From NCBI RefSeq assembly GCF_000379465.1, contig NZ_KB905403.1, forward strand, positions 316,452 through 380,451: a stretch of DNA of 64,000 bases. The letters are read 5' to 3'. The translations under genes were made by a program, and so were the position numbers. Positions 15,484-23,253 of this stretch are shown one piece after another. Positions within the stretch are counted from its first letter, which is position 1; every line of letters begins with the position of its first letter. A model generated the notes under the pieces. It was not told the origin of the DNA, did no database searches, and saw only the letters and a list, made by a program, of their open reading frames with translations. This DNA comes from Sciscionella marina DSM 45152. GTDB taxonomy: Bacteria > Actinomycetota > Actinomycetes > Mycobacteriales > Pseudonocardiaceae.

Positions 15484-17910
15484 ATGGCTAAGGGCGGCGG
15501 CGCCACCGCGCAGCACAACAGCAAGATCGACGAGGTCAAGCAGGGCGCGCGTGGTGAGGGCCCGGACGTCGTCGGTCAGGTGATCGACGATGTCTCCCAG
15601 GTCGCCGATATCGCCTCCTCGATGGCCGATCCACTCGGCTCGGTGCTCAGTGCCGGGGTCGGCTGGCTGCTCGACCACATCAGCTTCCTCAAGGAGCCCA
15701 TGGACAAACTGCTCGGTGACGCGAACGCCGTGCAGTCCAGCGTGGACCAGCTCAACCAGCTCTCCCAGCAGCTCGGTGAGCTCGCGGAGACCCATGACTC
15801 GGATGTCGGCGATGTGCGCTCGCAGTGGTCCGGGGATGCCTCCGAGGCGTTCGGGTCGAGCATGGACCAGTTCGGCGAGGAACTGCGTACGCTGAGCAAC
15901 GCGGTCGAGGCCTGTGGTTCGGTCACCTCCATCTCCGGTGGTCTGGTCGCCGCGATGCACGACATCGTCAAGGAAGCGATCAGCAGCCTGATCTCGCAGC
16001 TGATCGAGGGCGCGATCGCGGCAGCGGCGGCGATGCCGATCACCTTCGGTGCCTCCGAGGCGATCTACATCGGAGTCGCGGTCGGCAGGGCGGCGGCCAA
16101 GGCTGCCGAGCTCGCCGCGAAGATCGCCAAGCTCGCCGCGGCACTCGCGCGGATGGCGGAGCGGCTGGAGACCCTGGTCTCGATCGTGCAGGAGCTGGCC
16201 AGCGCCACGGAACGGTTCAACAGCAGTGACTCCGAGCCGGACCTGAACGGCGGCCCCGGCGGCGAGTCCGGCACCAGCTATCAGGGTTTCCAGGGCGGCG
16301 ACGGTTCCGTGCAGCTACAGGACGGTGGGGGACCGCCCGTGGACAACACCTACCAAGGCTTCCAGGGCGGGGACGCCCAGGATGTCGCCTTCCAGAACGG
16401 CGGCGGCCCGGGCGCCCAGTACGGCTATCAGGGTTTCCAGGGTGGCGGTGGTCAGGATCCGGCGCTGCAGAACGGCGGCGGCCCGGGCGCCCAGTACGGC
16501 TACCAGGGTTTCCAAGGCGGTGGCGGTGGCGGTGGTCAGGATCCCGCGCCGCAGGACGGCGGCGCCCCGGTGGGTGGCCCCGCTTATCAGGGCTTTCAGG
16601 GCGGCGGCGGCGGTGCGCCGGTGCCACCGCAGAACCCGGGCGCACCGGCGACCGAGTACGGCTACCAAGGCTTCCAGGGCGGCGGCGATCAGGGCGCGCC
16701 TCCTCCCGGTGTGCAGGGCACTCCAGGTGGCGGGCAGCAGTACCAGTACGCCGGATTCGGCCAGGGGCAAGGTGATCCCGCCGGACCGCCGCCCGGGATG
16801 CAGCCACCACCGGCAGCCCCACCGCAGTCCCCCGATGCACCGCCGAACCTCGGCAACGGACCGCAACAGGGCGTTTCGGCGCAGGGGTACGTGCCGAACA
16901 TTCCGGACACCCCGACCCCGCAGGGCGTGAATATCCCGCCGACCGGTCCGGGCCAGTCACCCGGCGGTTCGAACCCGCCGACCCCACCACCTCCGCCCCC
17001 GATGCCGCCGATGGGTGGACCTGGTGGCGGTGGTCCCGGCGGTGGTGGTCCCGCAGCCGGCCGTCCGCAGAAGCCGGCGCCCTACGAGCCGGTGATCCCG
17101 GAAGCTCCGGAACCGCCCAAGCCGCCGATCGCTCCTCCCCCGCAGGACTCTGGCCCGGCTGAGCCGTTGAAGCCGTCGGTGTCCGACCATGGCCCGGCTC
17201 AGCCGTCGCAGCCCTACACCCCGCACATTCCGGATGCGCCGGAGCCGAAGCTGCCACACATCCCGACGGGGCCCGGTCCGGTGATGCCGTCCGACCACAA
17301 CCCGCTGCACAATCCGGCCGAGGGTGGCCACGGTCCGGTGGTGCATCCCAGCCACCCCGCCACCTCGCCGACACATATCGACCCGTTGAAGCCGGAGCTT
17401 TCGCCGACACATATCGACTCGCTGAAGCCGGAGCTTTCGCCGACGCATTCCGACCCGTTGAAGCAGGGGCTTTCCCCCACGCATCTCGATCCGGCGCAGC
17501 ACACGATGCCCTCGGCGCAGAGCTTTGACGGTGGCAGCACCGGTGGAGGCGCGGCCGGCGGCGGAGCCGGTGGCGGGAGCGCGCCGACCGGCCAGCAGGT
17601 CGACGCGCAGACCCCGGGCCAGGGACCGGTCAGCGGGGCCGGCCCGACACCGGCGCAGGGCATGCCGAGCCAGGGTGGTGCCCCGGGAGCCGGTGGTCCC
17701 GGCGGTGGTTCCGGTGGCGGTCAGACCGGCGGTGCCCCGATGGGCGGCGGCGGAATGGGCGGCGGCGCAGGTGGTGGCCAGGGCGGGGACAAGGAGCACA
17801 AGGGCAACAAGCTGATGCCGCGCAGCTCCGACCTGTTCGCCGCCGAGGACGAGCATCTGCCGCCGCCGGTGATCGGGGAACGTCCGCCGAAGAAGAAGCA
17901 GCAGGGCTAG
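15484..17910 (+). CDS. Large WxG-domain protein with YQGFQGG repeats and Pro-rich stalk
   Basis: 808 residues (GGGAGG 6 nt before the ATG). Residues 1-245 are helical: a WxG turn QWSGDASEAF (about 117), then a strongly hydrophobic, alanine-rich stretch (IEGAIAAAAAMPITFGAS, then AAAKAAELAAKIAKLAAALA). Six YQGFQGG repeats follow (about 266-400), then a long Pro/Gly region with IPDxPxP repeats, four SPTHxDPLK repeats (about 628-670), a Gly/Ala-rich zone and the tail DLFAAEDEHLPPPVIG plus a PKKK-type cluster. The architecture suggests an exported cell-wall or surface protein. The helical domain resembles WXG100/LXG-type substrates. No catalytic domain is seen. Confidence 0.75.
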   Translation: MAKGGGATAQHNSKIDEVKQGARGEGPDVVGQVIDDVSQVADIASSMADPLGSVLSAGVGWLLDHISFLKEPMDKLLGDANAVQSSVDQLNQLSQQLGELAETHDSDVGDVRSQWSGDASEAFGSSMDQFGEELRTLSNAVEACGSVTSISGGLVAAMHDIVKEAISSLISQLIEGAIAAAAAMPITFGASEAIYIGVAVGRAAAKAAELAAKIAKLAAALARMAERLETLVSIVQELASATERFNSSDSEPDLNGGPGGESGTSYQGFQGGDGSVQLQDGGGPPVDNTYQGFQGGDAQDVAFQNGGGPGAQYGYQGFQGGGGQDPALQNGGGPGAQYGYQGFQGGGGGGGQDPAPQDGGAPVGGPAYQGFQGGGGGAPVPPQNPGAPATEYGYQGFQGGGDQGAPPPGVQGTPGGGQQYQYAGFGQGQGDPAGPPPGMQPPPAAPPQSPDAPPNLGNGPQQGVSAQGYVPNIPDTPTPQGVNIPPTGPGQSPGGSNPPTPPPPPPMPPMGGPGGGGPGGGGPAAGRPQKPAPYEPVIPEAPEPPKPPIAPPPQDSGPAEPLKPSVSDHGPAQPSQPYTPHIPDAPEPKLPHIPTGPGPVMPSDHNPLHNPAEGGHGPVVHPSHPATSPTHIDPLKPELSPTHIDSLKPELSPTHSDPLKQGLSPTHLDPAQHTMPSAQSFDGGSTGGGAAGGGAGGGSAPTGQQVDAQTPGQGPVSGAGPTPAQGMPSQGGAPGAGGPGGGSGGGQTGGAPMGGGGMGGGAGGGQGGDKEHKGNKLMPRSSDLFAAEDEHLPPPVIGERPPKKKQQG
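16279..16683 (+). repeat. Six in-frame YQGFQGG-encoding repeats
   Basis: Six imperfect repeats of about 60-90 bp within the 808-residue protein, each encoding YQGFQGG followed by a Gly/Gln/Asp-rich spacer, often with NGGGPGAQYG. Copies 3 and 4 are nearly identical over about 25 codons, so recent unequal recombination is likely. A degenerate seventh copy, YQYAGFGQG, follows at about 16741. Confidence 0.9.
17365..17502 (+). repeat. Four in-frame SPTHxDPLK repeats
   Basis: Four tandem units of 12 codons with consensus SPTHIDPLKPEL in the Pro-rich stalk of the 808-residue protein. The first three are well conserved and the fourth (SPTHLDPAQHTM) is diverged. The period is regular, unlike the YQGFQGG region. 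Confidence 0.88.
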
Positions 17911-17923
17911 CAGGGAGGTCGGC

Positions 17924-19057
17924 ATGGCGAGATCGCACGGCGGGTCTTCACACGGCAGTTCGGGACACGGCAGTTCCGGACGCGGGAGCTCGGGACACGG
18001 TGGTTCCGGCAACGGGCGCAAGGGCGGTGGCTCGCACGGCAGCTCCGGACACGGCGGTTCCGGTGTAGGCAAGCCGGGTAAGGGGAAGGGCTACTCGGCC
18101 CAGCCCCAGGGCCTGCACAACATGTCCTCGAAGCTGTCCAATCTCGGGTCCACATTGGACAATGTGGCGGGCAAAGTGAGCTCGGCAGGTCCGGGGCACG
18201 GTGCTTTCGGTGTCGTCGGGCAGAGCTTCGGCGGCAAGATCACCACCGTGCTCGAATCGACCGGTCAGCGGATCACCGGCATCTCGAAGTCCGCGCACGG
18301 GGCGAGCCGCAAGGTCAAGCGGGTCGCGGAATCCCTGCAGGAGAACGAGGAACACAACAAACGGTTGTTCCAAGGGCTGGACAAGAACGGCGGCTCGGGC
18401 TCGCGCGGGGTGGACCCGAAATACCACCGGCAGGGCGGCGGGCATTTGCGTCCGCCGGGTGCGATCAGACCGCCGCAGGAACACACCCAGTACACCCCGC
18501 CGCCGGGGATCGCGAACGCGCATGCCGGGCCCACCAGCGAGGAACTCAGCGCGATCGGCAAACACTGGAACCGGCAGAACTGGTTGCAGGCCGCGAACAA
18601 GACCCAGGCCTACGATTCGCTCGAGGACCTTCCGTTGAAGACGACCTCGGCGCTGAATCAGCACGGGATCAGCCTGCGCCCCGGCTGGTGGGGGCATGAC
18701 CCGGTGATCCAGGCCCATGGACACAAGCTGACCTCGTACGACGGGTTCGTCGGACGGGTCAGCGGCAAACCCGACGGTGGTCGCCAGGACGCGCAGCACC
18801 TGCACGAGTGGGCAAACGGGCGGCGCCAGTTCCGCGACCTGCCACCGCATCTGAAGGACATGGCGGCGATCACCCATGTCGCGGAGAACGGCCGCGGCTA
18901 TACCGCCGATGTCGTGAATTTCAACCACGAAATGGGGCGAATCGCCCAGATGAACCCACAACAGGCGGCCCAGCGCTGGCGTGAGATGGGCGAGTGGTTC
19001 CCGCCGAAGCACACCGCCAAGACGGACGGGGAGTACCTGCCACCGCCCTCGCCGTGA
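17924..19057 (+). CDS. Gly/Ser/His-rich protein with unknown C-terminal domain, ESX cluster
   Basis: 377 residues. GGGAGG lies 9 nt before the ATG. Residues 2-60 are low-complexity SSGHGSSGRG-type repeats. Residues 65-150 are helical with LSNLGSTLDNVAGKVSSAG, resembling a WXG-like helical hairpin without the WxG turn. The C-terminal half (about 205-370) is compact, with W residues (GKHWNRQNWLQAA), RPGWWGHDPV, DAQHLHEWANGRRQFRDL and FNHEMGRIAQM; the His and acidic residues would suit a catalytic domain, but no known toxin motif is recognised. It ends EYLPPPSP, echoing the LPPP tails of the two other cluster proteins. Possible exported effector; function unknown. Confidence 0.7.
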   Translation: MARSHGGSSHGSSGHGSSGRGSSGHGGSGNGRKGGGSHGSSGHGGSGVGKPGKGKGYSAQPQGLHNMSSKLSNLGSTLDNVAGKVSSAGPGHGAFGVVGQSFGGKITTVLESTGQRITGISKSAHGASRKVKRVAESLQENEEHNKRLFQGLDKNGGSGSRGVDPKYHRQGGGHLRPPGAIRPPQEHTQYTPPPGIANAHAGPTSEELSAIGKHWNRQNWLQAANKTQAYDSLEDLPLKTTSALNQHGISLRPGWWGHDPVIQAHGHKLTSYDGFVGRVSGKPDGGRQDAQHLHEWANGRRQFRDLPPHLKDMAAITHVAENGRGYTADVVNFNHEMGRIAQMNPQQAAQRWREMGEWFPPKHTAKTDGEYLPPPSP

Positions 19058-19097
19058 CAGAGGTCAAACCCGGCCCACCCGGGGGTGACTTTCTCGG

Positions 19098-19122
19098 TAA
19101 AGTGAGCGTTGCGAAACAACGC
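19098..19122 (+). promoter_or_regulatory. Promoter with start-site hairpin before the LAL regulator
   Basis: TAAAGT (19098-19103) is a good -10 element 38 nt before the LAL start codon. Right behind it GCGTTG-CGAAA-CAACGC (19106-19122) is a perfect 6-bp inverted repeat with a 5-base loop, placed where it could be an operator or a 5'-end RNA hairpin. Confidence 0.45.
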
Positions 19123-19141
19123 CCATCCACGGAGTGAGAGC

Positions 19142-21865
19142 ATGCCCGTTTCCGGCAGGGAGGTCCCCGAGCCTGCCGGACGCATCGCCAAGCGCGCCGA
19201 GCTGCGGGCGTTCGCCGAGGGGAACTGGCCGGACACACCGCTGCTGATCACCGGTGAAGCGGGCATCGGCAAGACCACGCTGCTCGACGAGACGGTGGCG
19301 CACGCGCGCTCGCTCGGGCGCACCGTGCTGCGCACCTCGGCGGCCGCCCCGGAATCGGGCATGGCCTACGGCAGCCTCAACGATCTGCTCGGCGAGGTGG
19401 TCGACGAGGAACTGCTCGCCACCCTGCCGGAGCTCCAGCGCGCCGCGGCCGAGGTGGTGTTCCTGCGCAGCAGCGCGCCGGCCGAACCGCGCCAGCTCGC
19501 CGTGGTCACCGGGATCGCGATGCTGCTGCGTGAACTGGCCGCCCGCGGCCCGCTGCTGCTCGCCATCGACGATGTGCACTGGATGGACGCCGAATCGGTG
19601 CTCGCGCTCGGCTACGGGCTGCGCCGGATCAGCGAGGCACCGGTCGCGCTGCTCGGCACCGGTCTGGTGTACCCGGCCCCGTTCGGCGCACACGTCGCCG
19701 CGCTCCCGTTCAGCTGGGCGCGCCGGGTGGAACTGACCGGTCTCGGCGCGCAGGAGTTCGGGAACCTGTTGCGGGACAACGGAATCGAACTGGACGGCGC
19801 GGACACCGACCGGTTGCGCGCCGAAACCGGGGGCAATCCCGGATGGGCGCTGGAGATGCGCGAACCGGGTACGCTGCCGCGCTCGATCACCACCAAGGTG
19901 CGCACCTGGCTCGGCGGGCTCAGTGAACCCGCGCGGGAGGTGCTCGCCACGACCGCCGCGTTCGGGCGGGCCCGGGCGGATCAGGTGCGGCGCGCGCTGG
20001 ACGGTGACCGCGAACCGCAGCAGGCGATCGATGCGGCGAGCACCGAACTGGCCATCGTGGAGCGGGACGGGGAACTGCTGCCGAGCCACCCGATGCTGGG
20101 CAGTGCCGCACTGGTGGAACTGGCCCCGGGAGCGCGGCGGCAGCTGCACGCGCGCCTGGCCACTGTGGTCGAGGAGCCGGTCGAGCAGGCGCGGCATCTG
20201 CAGCTGTCCGCCGAACCCGGGGCGGACGAGCGCACCGCGGACGCGCTGATGGGCGTGGCGCGGCGGGCGCGGGCGCGCGGGGAGATCGGGGTCGCCGCCC
20301 GCATCGCCGAACGCGCGCTCGCCCATGTCCCCGCGCACCTGCAGACCGCGGTGTGGCTGATGGAAACCGCGGCCATGCAGTTCTCCATCGGCGCGTTCAA
20401 CCGGGTGTGCGAGCTGCTGGCGGCGGTGGAGTTCACCGAACTGCCCATCGGCCTGCTCGATCGCGGGTTGCCGCTGCTCATCGAGGCGACCACGCTGATC
20501 AGGGGAAACCAGATCACCGCCGAGGTGATCGGGGAGCTGCGTGCGGCCATGCGCGAGGATCCGCTGCGGCTCGCCGTTGTCGACGGGATCGGCGCGGACC
20601 CGGACTTCTTCCCCGGCCAGTCCCGGACCATGGCCGAACACGCGGTCTCGGTGCTCGATTCCACCGGGCTCGCCGATACCGCGCTGTACCGGGCGCTCGG
20701 CGAACTCGTGGAGCAGCGGGTGCGCCGCGGACTGGAGCCCGATCCGGAGATCGCCGAGCGGCACGAACAGGTGCGCAAAGGGCTGCTCGCCGCCGGATAC
20801 GGGGAGCACGCGACCACCGTGCGCACCGCGTACTGCCTGCGGGTCGGGCTCGATCCGGTGCGCTCGAGGGACGCCTTCCGCGCCCGGCTCGCCACCGCGA
20901 CCGAGCGCGGGGAGGACTACCTCGCCGCGCAGTACCGGGTGCAGCTGGCCGCGAACGAGCTCGTGCTCGGGGACACCGAGCGGGCCGCCGAACTGCTCCG
21001 CGCACTCGACACCCGCCCGTTCGGGGACGGCACCCCACCGGTACTGCTCGCCGCCAAGGGACGGCTGCTGATCACCCAGGGCCGGATCGCCGCGCTGCAC
21101 GGCTATCTCGCCGAACAGGCCGGTTCCGGGCACGGCGACCAGCACTACCGCCAGGTGTATGCGCACACCCTCACCGGAATGGCCGCCAACCGGGAACTGC
21201 GCTGGGCCGATGCCACCGAAGCGCTCGCCGCCGCGGCGCGCCTGGTGCCGTGGCTCGGCAAACTCGACCCGATCACCGAGCTCGCCATCGACACCGAGTT
21301 CACCGAGGCGCTCATCGGGGCCGGGCGGTTCGCCGAGGCCGGAAAGTTCGCCGAACGGGTCGTGCTCCCCGGGGTGCGCGCCCGGCTGCACGGCATGCTG
21401 CGTGCCGCCGAAGGGGACCTCGAAGCGGCCGAAAAACTGCTCACCGAATCCATCGCCGAGCTGCGGGACAGCCCGTTCCGCCCCGCCTACGGGCGCAGCC
21501 TGCTCGAACTCGGCAGGGTGCGCAGGCGCAAACGGGCCCGCCGGTCCGCGCGGGAAACCCTGAAGCGAGCCACCGGGCTGCTCACCGAGATCGGCGATGT
21601 CCCGCTCATCAGGCAGGGCGAGGCCGAACTCGCCAGGCTCGCCTCGGTGCGCGATTCCCGGGAGCTCACCGCGGCCGAACGCCGGGTCGCCGAGCTCGTG
21701 GTGACCGGGGCGAGCAACCGGGAGGTCGCCGCCGCGCTGTTCGTCTCGGTGCGCACCGTGGAAAGCCATGTGCAGGCGGTGTACCGCAAACTCGGGGTGC
21801 ATTCGCGCACCCAGCTCGCGGTGCGGCTGCTGCCGAACGCGGTCCCCGAACCGCGGGCCAACTGA
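19142..21865 (+). CDS. LAL-type (large ATP-binding LuxR) transcriptional regulator
   Basis: 907 residues from ATG 19142; the in-frame start at 19109 lies upstream of any ribosome-binding site. The N-terminal NTPase has Walker A TGEAGIGKTTLL (about 38-49) and Walker B LLLAIDDVHWMD (about 139-150). A long helical TPR-like middle follows. The C-terminal 65 residues are a LuxR HTH: LTAAERRVAELVVTGASNRE, then LFVSVRTVESHVQAVYRKLGV. LAL proteins are usually pathway-specific activators, for example of secondary metabolism or sugar use. No biosynthetic cluster adjoins it; the ESX cluster upstream on the same strand and the VOC gene downstream are the only neighbours. Confidence 0.93.
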   Translation: MPVSGREVPEPAGRIAKRAELRAFAEGNWPDTPLLITGEAGIGKTTLLDETVAHARSLGRTVLRTSAAAPESGMAYGSLNDLLGEVVDEELLATLPELQRAAAEVVFLRSSAPAEPRQLAVVTGIAMLLRELAARGPLLLAIDDVHWMDAESVLALGYGLRRISEAPVALLGTGLVYPAPFGAHVAALPFSWARRVELTGLGAQEFGNLLRDNGIELDGADTDRLRAETGGNPGWALEMREPGTLPRSITTKVRTWLGGLSEPAREVLATTAAFGRARADQVRRALDGDREPQQAIDAASTELAIVERDGELLPSHPMLGSAALVELAPGARRQLHARLATVVEEPVEQARHLQLSAEPGADERTADALMGVARRARARGEIGVAARIAERALAHVPAHLQTAVWLMETAAMQFSIGAFNRVCELLAAVEFTELPIGLLDRGLPLLIEATTLIRGNQITAEVIGELRAAMREDPLRLAVVDGIGADPDFFPGQSRTMAEHAVSVLDSTGLADTALYRALGELVEQRVRRGLEPDPEIAERHEQVRKGLLAAGYGEHATTVRTAYCLRVGLDPVRSRDAFRARLATATERGEDYLAAQYRVQLAANELVLGDTERAAELLRALDTRPFGDGTPPVLLAAKGRLLITQGRIAALHGYLAEQAGSGHGDQHYRQVYAHTLTGMAANRELRWADATEALAAAARLVPWLGKLDPITELAIDTEFTEALIGAGRFAEAGKFAERVVLPGVRARLHGMLRAAEGDLEAAEKLLTESIAELRDSPFRPAYGRSLLELGRVRRRKRARRSARETLKRATGLLTEIGDVPLIRQGEAELARLASVRDSRELTAAERRVAELVVTGASNREVAAALFVSVRTVESHVQAVYRKLGVHSRTQLAVRLLPNAVPEPRAN

Positions 21866-21866
21866 C

Positions 21867-22301
21867 TCAGTCCAGGCAGAACTCGTTGCCTTCGACGTCC
21901 TGCATCGCGATGCAGGACTCCTCGACACCATCGGCGGGCAGCAGGTACAGGCGCGTCGCGCCGAGCGCGACCAGCCGCGCGCATTCGGCCTCGAGGGTGG
22001 TGAGGCGTTCCTCGCCGACGAGCCCGGTTCCGGCCCGCACGTCGAGGTGCACCCGGTTCTTGGCGACCTTGCCTTCGGGAACGCGCTGGAAGAACAGGCG
22101 CGGACCGGCGCCGGTGGGATCCACGCAGGCGAACGCGGAATCCTGCTGTTCGAGTGGCAGCGAGCGGTTGAACTCGTCCCAGTCGGCGAAGCCTTCCGGG
22201 GGTGGCGGCACGACGTATCCCAGCACCTCGCACCAGAACCGGGCGACGCGCTCGGGCTCCGCGCAGTCGAAGGTGATTTGGACCTGTTTGACCGATGTCA
22301 C
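21867..22301 (-). CDS. VOC-family (glyoxalase-like) protein
   Basis: 144 residues, the size of a two-module vicinal-oxygen-chelate protein. It starts VQITFDCAEPERVARFWCEV, the typical beta-alpha opening of Glyoxalase_6 members, has a central KNRVHLDVRAG with the metal-ligand His, and ends with MQDVEGNEFCLD, which supplies the Glu ligand. Such proteins are isomerases, dioxygenases or drug-binding resistance proteins; which one is not clear. It converges with the LAL gene, with a single base between the stops. Confidence 0.88.
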   Translation of the reverse strand: MTSVKQVQITFDCAEPERVARFWCEVLGYVVPPPPEGFADWDEFNRSLPLEQQDSAFACVDPTGAGPRLFFQRVPEGKVAKNRVHLDVRAGTGLVGEERLTTLEAECARLVALGATRLYLLPADGVEESCIAMQDVEGNEFCLD

Positions 22302-22349
22302 CGACCCACCATAAGCACCCGCGCTCGCCGATACCTAGTGGTTTTTCCG

Positions 22350-23228
22350 CTAGAGCGCCAGGCCGACCCCGGTCAGCACCGACCACGCGAGCATGGCCAG
22401 CCCGGTGTCCTTGAGCACCGGGATCAGCGCGGGCCCCTCGGTGCCCGAGGCAACGGTGCGCACGCCGCGCGCCACCAGGACCGCGGAGAGCAGGCCGAGC
22501 AGCACGAAGGGGTGCCACGGCGCGAGTACCACGCTGATCACCAGCGGCGCGACGACCACGATCACATAGGCGATCCGGGTGCGCTCGGCGCCGAGCCGGA
22601 CCGCGAGGGTGACCTTGCCGGAATCCGGGTCGCTGTGTACATCGCGCAGGTTGTTGGCGATGAGCACGCCCGCGGAGAAGGAACCGACCGCGACCGCGCA
22701 CAGGATGGCGGGCCAGCTGATCCGCCCGGCCTGCACGTACTGGGTGCCGAGCACCGCGACGAGGCCGAAGAACAGGAACACGGCCGGTTCACCGAAGCCC
22801 GCGTAACCGTAGGGGTGCGAGCCGCCGGTGTAGAACCAGGCGGCGAGGATGCACACCGCGCCGACCGCGAGCAGCCACCACTGCCCGGTGCCGAACACCA
22901 GCACCAGCCCGGCGATCGCGGCGACCCCGAAACTGGTGAACGCCGCCGCGCGCACCGTGTTCGCGCTCGCCGCACCGGAACCGACCAGCCGCAGCGGGCC
23001 GACCCGCTCATCATCGGTTCCGCGCACCCCGTCGGAGTAGTCGTTCGCGAAGTTGACCCCGACGATCAGCGCGAGCGAGACGATCAGCGCGCACAAGGCC
23101 GCCCACCACTGGAAACCGCCGATACCGAGTGCGGCCCCGGTGCCCACGAGCACCGGGGCGATCGCGTTCGGCAGGGTGCGCAGCCGCGCACCCTCAACCC
23201 ACTGCGCCGTTGTTGCCATACTGCCCAT
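22350..23228 (-). CDS. menA: MenA, 1,4-dihydroxy-2-naphthoate polyprenyltransferase
   Basis: 292 residues (ATG 23228, or ATG 23219 three codons later). This is a UbiA-superfamily membrane prenyltransferase with about eight or nine transmembrane helices. The first Asp-rich motif, NFANDYSDGVRGTDD (about 59-73), binds prenyl diphosphate through Mg2+; the second is NLRDVHSDPDSGK (about 192-204). It joins DHNA to the polyprenyl tail to give demethylmenaquinone in the cytoplasmic membrane. Substrate comes from the MenFDEB enzymes encoded downstream, and its product is methylated by MenG (36.2 kb). It is separated from those genes by the M1 peptidase. Confidence 0.95.
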   Translation of the reverse strand: MGSMATTAQWVEGARLRTLPNAIAPVLVGTGAALGIGGFQWWAALCALIVSLALIVGVNFANDYSDGVRGTDDERVGPLRLVGSGAASANTVRAAAFTSFGVAAIAGLVLVFGTGQWWLLAVGAVCILAAWFYTGGSHPYGYAGFGEPAVFLFFGLVAVLGTQYVQAGRISWPAILCAVAVGSFSAGVLIANNLRDVHSDPDSGKVTLAVRLGAERTRIAYVIVVVAPLVISVVLAPWHPFVLLGLLSAVLVARGVRTVASGTEGPALIPVLKDTGLAMLAWSVLTGVGLAL

Positions 23229-23253
23229 TCTGCTCTACGGCGCGGCGGCCGGT

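Noticed and set aside
12454..15960. A 1168-codon open frame on the reverse strand over the ESX cluster
   Set aside because: It is the antisense shadow of three well-supported forward genes in GC-rich DNA; its composition (Arg, His, Gly) is that of a wrong frame and no domain is seen.
16279..16683. CRISPR-like or VNTR array
   Set aside because: The repeats are in frame inside a protein gene, of unequal period, with no spacers or cas genes; no CRISPR array was seen anywhere in the window.
19070..19086. CCCGG/CCGGG repeat as terminator of the ESX cluster
   Set aside because: The stem is five bases with no T-run behind it; too weak to call.
19064..21931. A 955-codon open frame antisense to the LAL regulator
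   Set aside because: The forward strand has Walker and LuxR motifs; the reverse product has none and mirrors the forward codon structure.
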